A stretch of 64,000 nt of DNA from Arachidicoccus rhizosphaerae (GTDB lineage Bacteria > Bacteroidota > Bacteroidia > Chitinophagales > Chitinophagaceae). The DNA is taken from assembly GCF_900107765.1 (NCBI RefSeq), contig NZ_FNQY01000012.1, forward strand, positions 62,001 to 126,000, written 5' to 3'. Position numbers and translations under genes: made by a program. Positions 58,757 through 64,000 of this stretch are shown one piece after another. The notes under the pieces are model-generated. The model was not told where the DNA came from. It ran no database searches and saw nothing but the letters and a program-made list of their open reading frames with translations. The stretch's first letter is position 1. Each line of letters begins with the position of its first letter.

Positions 58757-59434
58757 TTAAAAGACCCGCTTAAAATGCCCGTTCAAATGTTGACGAATAC
58801 CTTTGCGTAGTTTATCAGCAGACCTTGATTCAATCAAATCAATTAAATCACTGTGCGTTACCACCTTCTTGAATACCGGCATATCATTTAACATGCCGCT
58901 GCTGTGTACATAATTGAAAATGGGAAGCAGCATTTTCTGGAACCCCTTCATGGTATTGTTATCACAGATCTCATATAGTTTACTGTGAAAGGCGATTTCC
59001 TCATCAATTGCAAACAGATTAGGCATCTTATTGGGTGTTTCCTTAGACACAATGGCTCTTAACTCCTTAATATCCTGTTCAGTTACCCTTTTAATGATAA
59101 AATCGGCCATTCCGACTTCCAGCGAAAGCCGCATCTCAAAAATCTCCTTTAAAGTGTTCTGATCCAATATATCGGGGTTCATGCCCTTTTCAATAACCGA
59201 AACAATATCCGGGCTGGTCACCACAGCCCCTCTTTTCTTACGGGATTCTATCATCCCCCGGGTCCTGAGCCTGGAAAGGGCTTCCCGGACCACCGTCCGG
59301 CTGACCCCAAGTTGTGTGGAGAGCTCCAGTTCTTTTGGAATAACCGCTCCGACAGAATACTCTTTACTGGAGAGTAATTCGACCAGCGATTTTTCAATTT
59401 GATCTACCAGCGATTTTTTATCCATATTTTTCAT
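58757..59434 (-). CDS. FadR-type GntR transcriptional regulator
   Basis: A 225-residue regulator with an N-terminal winged helix (VGAVIPKELELSTQLGVSRTVVREALSRLRTRGMIESRKKRGAVV) and a C-terminal FCD effector domain (EIFEMRLSLEVGMADFI ... EIAFHSKLYEICDN, with the Asp/His metal or ligand positions). Such proteins respond to small organic acids or fatty acyl compounds. The ATP-grasp-like gene follows 41 bases later and is a possible target. A second Met at 59425 could also be the start. Confidence 0.88.
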   Translation of the reverse strand: MKNMDKKSLVDQIEKSLVELLSSKEYSVGAVIPKELELSTQLGVSRTVVREALSRLRTRGMIESRKKRGAVVTSPDIVSVIEKGMNPDILDQNTLKEIFEMRLSLEVGMADFIIKRVTEQDIKELRAIVSKETPNKMPNLFAIDEEIAFHSKLYEICDNNTMKGFQKMLLPIFNYVHSSGMLNDMPVFKKVVTHSDLIDLIESRSADKLRKGIRQHLNGHFKRVF

Positions 59435-59871
59435 GCAGAAGGCGTGTTATAGTTTCCAAAAATAACACACTTTTCTGAGACCACCCAGCCCGCAGAAACT
59501 CCCGGAACCCCATTTATCATAATATTTGCCTATAAATTGGTGATGACGGCCTCTGCAAAAGGGATCTGTATGGCAAGAGGAGCAAATATAAAAATGGAGC
59601 CTGGCTGGTCAAAAAAAGCGGCCGGTGCTTACTTCAGCCACTCCCTTAAAAACTTAAAAAAGGCGGGTACTTTCTCGAAGCCCCGCCCATAACCGCTGCT
59701 TTTTCTCCTTTCAAAGGCTGTCCATGATAGCTACGGTCATTATGTATCCCGGCAGCATCTCAAGGCCCGTTAAAAACCTGGTTTTGGTTACGACCAGACC
59801 GCCTGAACGATACATTTATTTATCCGTATAATGCTTCTCCACTAATGCATGTACCAGAGAGGGCAGTCACG
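59435..59871. other. 437-base gap without a supported gene
   Basis: No coding frame of note. A GGCGGG/CCCGCC hairpin (about 59663-59688) with a T-rich run downstream is the only structure seen; it may terminate the duplicated tonB transcript on the minus strand or leader RNA of the regulator. Confidence 0.35.
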
Positions 59872-60717
59872 CTATTCTACCTGAAAGATGATGGTCTGTT
59901 TTTCCCGGTATTTAACCACTCTGCCGTTTTGTATGGCGGGATTCCATTTTCCGCTGCGCTCTATCACCCGGACCGCTTCCCCCGCCGTACCAAAATCCGG
60001 ATCGGGCGCTGACACCACCTGTACTTCTGAGGTCGTTCCGTCTTTGGCGACTAAAAAGGAAACAACAACTTTATAAATACCTGTTGCCGCTCCGTTTTCT
60101 ACCGCGATCTGACTTCGCAGACTTCTTTCCAGGTATTTCTTCCAGGCTTCGGGTCCGCCAGGATACCTGGCTTCTACCTGAACGGTTGGAAAGATCTTAT
60201 TATAATCCTCCTGTCCGTTACCCGCCCCGCCGACACCATTCCCCTTCCCATGATCCCCTACGCCGGTTACTTCAGGGGGAGCCGTCAGCAGCCCGTCTGC
60301 ATGAAGACCGTGTTGGGTCACAGGTCCTACCCTTAGTGCATCGGTCTGTTTGGGAGGTTTCTCATCCGGCTTTACCAGGTTGTCATCCGTAACGCGGGGA
60401 ACAGTCAGTTTTGCCATCTCCATCTTAGGGGGCTCGCTAGACGGTGCCGGCGGGATCTTTCTTGGCTTTTCAAGCGGTTTTTTATAATTGGTCAGATGAA
60501 CAGGCTGGGTCTGCATCAGCCTTGGCGGTTCTATATTCCTGGATTTTGTCATTAGGGTGCTACCGACAAAAAGCAGTACGATAATACCTGTTCCAAACAT
60601 TGCAAGCTCTATACGCCTGTTATAATTTTTTCTCAGCGCATAAGCTCCATAGGCTTTGTTTTTGCCCTCAAACAGGATATCCAGTTGACTGGCATTTAAA
60701 ATTTCTTTGGCATCCAT
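59872..60717 (-). CDS. TonB energy transducer, second copy
   Basis: A 281-residue inner-membrane-anchored protein: cytosolic head (DAKEILNASQLDILFEGKNKAYGAYALRKNY), one membrane helix (FGTGIIVLLFVGSTLM), a periplasmic spacer with PPKMEM and KPDEKPPKQ, a Gly-rich hinge, and the C-terminal domain (YPGGPEAWKKYLERSLR ... VVSFLVAKDGTTSEVQVV). It shares nearly all blocks with the copy at 62409-63257 but has lost the polyproline stretch, leaving KKPLEKPRKIPPAP. It transmits proton-motive force to TonB-dependent transporters. It is separated from its exbD by 573 bases. Confidence 0.92.
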   Translation of the reverse strand: MDAKEILNASQLDILFEGKNKAYGAYALRKNYNRRIELAMFGTGIIVLLFVGSTLMTKSRNIEPPRLMQTQPVHLTNYKKPLEKPRKIPPAPSSEPPKMEMAKLTVPRVTDDNLVKPDEKPPKQTDALRVGPVTQHGLHADGLLTAPPEVTGVGDHGKGNGVGGAGNGQEDYNKIFPTVQVEARYPGGPEAWKKYLERSLRSQIAVENGAATGIYKVVVSFLVAKDGTTSEVQVVSAPDPDFGTAGEAVRVIERSGKWNPAIQNGRVVKYREKQTIIFQVE

Positions 60718-61290
60718 TTTTCTGATTTTTTAAAGTGATTAAAACAGATAACCTTAAAACAGTGATAATAGTAAGAGACTGCATCATTTATTAGGGCTTT
60801 TAATGCTGCCACATTGCTTAAAATACGAAAAGTGGCTATCTACGCACATCCGCCGTGATGTACATTCGCACCTTACTTACGACCGACTGAATCTAAGGGG
60901 GGACTTTTATAGCGACATAAACGTCCGATAAATGCCATGGCCATGACAAAAAACAATGAACCGGAAACGCTTTCATTTTATTGGATACTACTGACGGATA
61001 AAACCTGAAAAAATCATCCTGTTTTTATCCTGCCTATTGCACCAAAAAATGATCCTCTTCCATTGTAAGATGCGGCTTTCTCTATAATTCCATAAGCCGG
61101 ATAATTTTATACAATATAATATGAATTAGTTAACAGTTGCCCGTCTGGCAAATATAAAGCCAGTACCCTGGTAAAATAATTTCCTGGTGTGGCTAGAGTC
61201 AAGGCTAGTCTATAAAAGGCCGATTATTCCACTACTTTGTGGTGCATAACAGGCTTTAAAAGCGATTATTCAATCCTAAACATTTACAGG
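60718..61290. other. 573-base gap between the second exbD and tonB
   Basis: No supported gene. It holds CATGGCCATGAC at 60936-60947, also found in the gap upstream of exbD copy 2, and a TATATTTG element at 61156-61149 on the minus strand that could be a -7 box for this tonB, without a clear TTG partner. The first-copy pair has only 57 bases here. Confidence 0.4.
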
Positions 61291-61833
61291 TTAATTTATC
61301 TTTTGATCCAACTCACGAATAAAGCCTGTATAGGCCGGATCAACCTTGTTGACCAGGGCATAACTTAAAATCCTGTCAATAGAAAGTTCATCCAAAATAT
61401 CAATGATATTTTTATAGGTACAGTCCTCTCCGGGCATAATGGTCACAAACAGATCATCCGGATTATTCAATGCATTTTTCTTCTGAAGAATCAAATGACG
61501 GATATCATTAAAATTGGTTCTTTGTACATTCACTAATCCTGGTGCGAGCTTCCCTTCATAAACATAGAGGCGGTTCTCTCCGCCAAGCCAGAGCGTTAAC
61601 GCTCCTGATTGCTTAATAGCCTGATTAGGGGTATTGTTATCATCCGGCATTTTAAGATGCATGGATGTCAGATGAGACATTGAGGTGGTCAACATAAAAA
61701 AAGTAATCAGCAAAAAGCCCAAATCCACCATGGGCGTTAAATCAACGCGGGTAGACATTTTTTTACTTTTTCTTACGCCGGCACCTTTTCCTTTAGTATT
61801 ACCGCTGTCTGATTTAGTTATTAATTCTGCCAT
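61291..61833 (-). CDS. ExbD-family biopolymer transport protein, second copy
   Basis: A 180-residue protein from ATG 61833 (a GTG at 61875 adds 14 unlikely residues). It has one membrane helix with the conserved Asp: MSTRVDLTPMVDLGFLLITFFM, followed by a periplasmic domain (MKMPDDNN..., YKNIIDILDELSIDRILSYALVNKVDPAYTG). It forms the proton channel with ExbB and drives TonB. Closely related to the copy at 63315-63863; the membrane helix is nearly identical. Confidence 0.9.
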   Translation of the reverse strand: MAELITKSDSGNTKGKGAGVRKSKKMSTRVDLTPMVDLGFLLITFFMLTTSMSHLTSMHLKMPDDNNTPNQAIKQSGALTLWLGGENRLYVYEGKLAPGLVNVQRTNFNDIRHLILQKKNALNNPDDLFVTIMPGEDCTYKNIIDILDELSIDRILSYALVNKVDPAYTGFIRELDQKIN

Positions 61834-62320
61834 GACTATAGATTTTAAAGTAGTTAAAAAATAAGCGCTTGCCACAGGCTGCTTATGAGCTATACCGTGG
61901 CTATTACCACGGCACAGCCCCCAAAAAGCCTACGGGAATATCTTCACTTAATGACTATACCAATAACCGGTCATGGCCATGACACGAAAAAGAATCAATC
62001 AAAAGCAGCTTTCAAGACCTCTGTCTGAAAGCACTGTAATTGCAGATTAACTTAAATAAATAGCCCTGCATTTAGCTAAAGGGGCTTAAAAAAGAACGCC
62101 ACTAAAATATCCTATTAAAACTGCGCCCTTAATGGCTATATCCAGCCCCATCCAGCTCCTTAACCCCTCATATTATAGATGCATCAATGCATCTATTTCC
62201 ATAAAATCTTCCAAAAAGGCCGGCGGGATAAACCTATAAACCAGACAGCAGACTTATATATTCACCTAAAGAAGATAAGGGCACTCTACCATAAAAGAGA
62301 CCGTATGCAGTTTATTTAAG
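61834..62320. other. Gap upstream of the second exbD, with a short palindrome
   Basis: No supported gene. TCATGGCCATGA (61971-61982) is a perfect 12-base palindrome 138 bases before the start of exbD copy 2; the same core recurs upstream of tonB copy 2. A CCGTGG/CCACGG hairpin lies at about 61894-61911. Confidence 0.4.
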
Positions 62321-62377
62321 CAAAAAAGCCCCGGCTTGATGGGATAATTACTTATCCGACCAAGCCCGGGGCTTTTG
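62321..62377. terminator. Terminator after the first tonB
   Basis: AAAAGCCCCGGCTTG (62324-62338) pairs with CAAGCCCGGGGCTTTT (62361-62376) with one extra base, followed on both sides by A/T runs. It closes the exbD-tonB transcript 32 bases past the first tonB stop and separates it from the second copy. Confidence 0.85.
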
Positions 62378-62408
62378 TTTTATTTCATTTCCGTCAGGCG
62401 GATTATTC

Positions 62409-63257
62409 TTATTCAGCTACCTGGAAGATGATTTTTTGTTTTTCACGGTAAATTACAGAACGGCCATTCTGGATGGCTGGATTCCATTTACCACTTCTTT
62501 CGATTACACGTACAGCTTCAGCAGAAGTACCATAATCAGGATCAGGAGCAGAGATGGCTTTAACTTCAGATGTAGTACCATCTTTTGCTACCAGGAAGGA
62601 TACCACCACAGTATAGGTGCCCGGAGGCGCTCCGTTATCTACTGGTGTCTGCTGACGCAGGTTTCTTTCCAGGTATTTTTTCCAGGCTTCAGGACCACCA
62701 GGGTACTTAGCTTCCACCTGTACAGAGGTAAACTCTTTGTTATAGTCACCATCACCGGAACCGCCGGCACCAGGGCCTTTACCGGTTCCACCGATACCTT
62801 TAACTTCCGGAGGAGCAGCTAATGCACCATCCATTTTCAAACCATGCTGAGTTACCGGACCTACCGTGATTTTTTCATCTTGTTTAGGAGGTTTCTCATC
62901 AGGTTTCACCAACTCATCCTTTACGACTTTAGGAACAGTAAACTGTTTCATTTCGATCTTAGGAGGCTCTGCCTTTGGTGGAGGCGGTGGAGGTGGGGCT
63001 TTCTTTGGTGGAGGAGGTTGATTTAATTTCTCAATCTTCACATCCTGCACTTCATACTTCTTGACCGCAGCATCATCCTTTTTGGGTTTGATCAACATAG
63101 CTGCCACAAATAGTACCACTAACGCTAAGGTCCCGATAAGGGCGATACGTATTCTTTTGGAGTATGTGCTGCGCAAGTCATAAGCCCCATACTCCTTATT
63201 CCTGCCATCAAACAGGATATCCAGAGCACTTGAACTTAATATTTTATTTGCGTCCAT
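62409..63257 (-). CDS. tonB: TonB energy transducer, first copy
   Basis: A 282-residue protein with the same domain order as the second copy: cytosolic head (DANKILSSSALDILFDGRNKEYGAYDLRSTY), membrane helix (IGTLALVVLFVAAMLI), a periplasmic spacer with polyproline (PPPPKKAPPPPPPPKAEPP), Gly-rich hinge and TonB C-terminal domain. The polyproline rod spans the periplasm. It follows the first exbD by 57 bases, as an operon. It energises the SusC-type and siderophore-type receptors. Confidence 0.94.
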   Translation of the reverse strand: MDANKILSSSALDILFDGRNKEYGAYDLRSTYSKRIRIALIGTLALVVLFVAAMLIKPKKDDAAVKKYEVQDVKIEKLNQPPPPKKAPPPPPPPKAEPPKIEMKQFTVPKVVKDELVKPDEKPPKQDEKITVGPVTQHGLKMDGALAAPPEVKGIGGTGKGPGAGGSGDGDYNKEFTSVQVEAKYPGGPEAWKKYLERNLRQQTPVDNGAPPGTYTVVVSFLVAKDGTTSEVKAISAPDPDYGTSAEAVRVIERSGKWNPAIQNGRSVIYREKQKIIFQVAE

Positions 63258-63314
63258 TTTAAAATTTTATTTAAATGTTGTAAGCCTTCCCTATCCTAAA
63301 ATAGTGTCCGCTTA

Positions 63315-63863
63315 TTATTTTCCAGCCTGATCCGCGATCGCATCCATTTTGTTGATGTTTGCAGAGTAACCAGTATCTACCTTGTTTACCAAGGCGTATC
63401 TTTCAACCACATCGATGGAGAATTCATCCAGAATATCAATGATATTTTTGTAAGTACTGTTGTTACCTGGCATAACGATCATAAACAGATCATCTGGAGG
63501 TGTCACTGCTTTTTTATCCAGGATCACCTGACGGATTGCTTTAAAATCCGACATCTGAACATTGGACAAATCAGCTTTCAATTCACCATCATAGTAATAG
63601 AGTCTGTTTTTATCCCCTAACCAGATGGTCATTGCACCGGACTGCTTTACATTTTGTTCTTTTGTATTCGCATTGTCGTCCGGCATTTTAAGATTCATGG
63701 AAGTAGGCTGACTCATTGTTGTTGTAAACATGAAAAATGTAATCAACAAAAATCCTAAATCCACCATGGGGGTCAAGTCCACCCTCGTGGACATCTTCTT
63801 CCCTTTCTTGACCCCAGGACCTTTCTTCCCCGTGTCTTTCGACGAGGTATCCATTTCTGCCAT
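63315..63863 (-). CDS. exbD: ExbD-family biopolymer transport protein, first copy
   Basis: A 182-residue protein with the ExbD membrane helix containing the proton-carrying Asp (MSTRVDLTPMVDLGFLLITFFM) and a periplasmic domain ending IIDILDEFSIDVVERYALVNKVDTGYS. It is between a partial ExbD-like gene at the window edge and tonB, as in a Bacteroidota exbB-exbD-exbD-tonB operon. ExbB is expected beyond the right edge. Confidence 0.93.
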   Translation of the reverse strand: MAEMDTSSKDTGKKGPGVKKGKKMSTRVDLTPMVDLGFLLITFFMFTTTMSQPTSMNLKMPDDNANTKEQNVKQSGAMTIWLGDKNRLYYYDGELKADLSNVQMSDFKAIRQVILDKKAVTPPDDLFMIVMPGNNSTYKNIIDILDEFSIDVVERYALVNKVDTGYSANINKMDAIADQAGK

Positions 63864-63897
63864 AGGATATTGCTTTTAAAGTTTTTTAATAATTAAT

Positions 63898-64000
63898 TTA
63901 ACCGTTTACAGGCTCCAATTTAGCCCCTTCGCTCTGTGCTTTTTTCCAAAGTTCCGTACCGCTTGGCACCCCTTCCGGATTAGTCACCATCTGGAATTCC
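63898..64000 (-). CDS. C-terminus of a probable ExbD-like protein, cut by window edge
   Basis: The frame is open from the edge to TAA 63898-63900, giving 33 residues ending EFQMVTNPEGVPSGTELW and a Lys/Ala-rich tail. In this position, 34 bases before the exbD start, a second ExbD paralogue is usual in Bacteroidota operons, and the sequence is compatible with the end of that type. The identification is weak because only the tail is visible. Confidence 0.5.
   Translation of the reverse strand, partial: EFQMVTNPEGVPSGTELWKKAQSEGAKLEPVNG

Overview
This 64-kb window comes from a Bacteroidota chromosome, most likely a Chitinophagaceae-type member of the Chitinophagales. The evidence is a SusC/SusD pair, Bacteroidota-type promoters (TTG-N19-TAnnTTTG) in front of several genes, tandem ExbD/TonB genes, DUF2264, DUF6929-like and basic-secretory-protein families, no clear Shine-Dalgarno sites, and a moderate-to-low GC content that drops in accessory patches. 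No insertion sequence, phage, CRISPR array or rRNA was seen. The assignment below family level is inference.

Layout. 0-6 kb: a DUF2059 protein cut by the window edge, an Rrf2 regulator with an NAD(P)-binding partner that share a palindromic operator, then a DUF2264 protein and a GH43-like glycosidase. 4.8-8.6 kb: an AraC regulator divergent from two siderophore-type genes (GNAT acyltransferase and N-hydroxylase) with no siderophore synthetase nearby. 8.8-11.4 kb: two Gfo/Idh/MocA oxidoreductases. 11.4-13.3 kb: AraC regulator plus TetX-like FAD monooxygenase. 13.6-21.5 kb: an acyl-CoA dehydrogenase and a bifunctional hydratase/dehydrogenase on the + strand converge on the methylcitrate operon prpBCD, with a stand-alone enoyl-CoA hydratase behind it; together they fit oxidation of propionyl-CoA-yielding acyl chains. 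21.6-26.6 kb: an EmrB/EmrA/TolC tripartite pump with a divergent AraC regulator.

26.8-33.3 kb: accessory genes, including two frameshifted ones (a DUF6929-like gene and an acyltransferase-3 gene broken in a poly-T run), a secreted BSP-type metallopeptidase and a HEAT-repeat protein with a small partner. 33.3-41.1 kb: an AT-rich empty stretch, then MauE-like membrane protein, small secreted Cys-containing protein, SusD, SusC and TlpA-like thioredoxin. 41.4-43.5 kb: two XRE regulators, an antitoxin with a decayed PIN-domain toxin, and a tRNA-Lys.

43.7-48.1 kb is the most interesting part: a methionine operon (metY, metX, homoserine dehydrogenase) preceded by a SAM-I riboswitch with terminator, then a second promoter, a perfect palindrome and a 17-codon leader ORF containing five Met and five Cys codons. 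48.4-53.2 kb: M20 amidohydrolase, an alanine racemase-like protein and two tandem YncE-type beta-propellers. 53.4-57.4 kb: rpoB with its own consensus promoter and terminator and with neither rplJL nor rpoC next to it. 57.5-64 kb: an ATP-grasp-like protein, a FadR-type regulator and a tandemly duplicated exbD-tonB pair running off the right edge.
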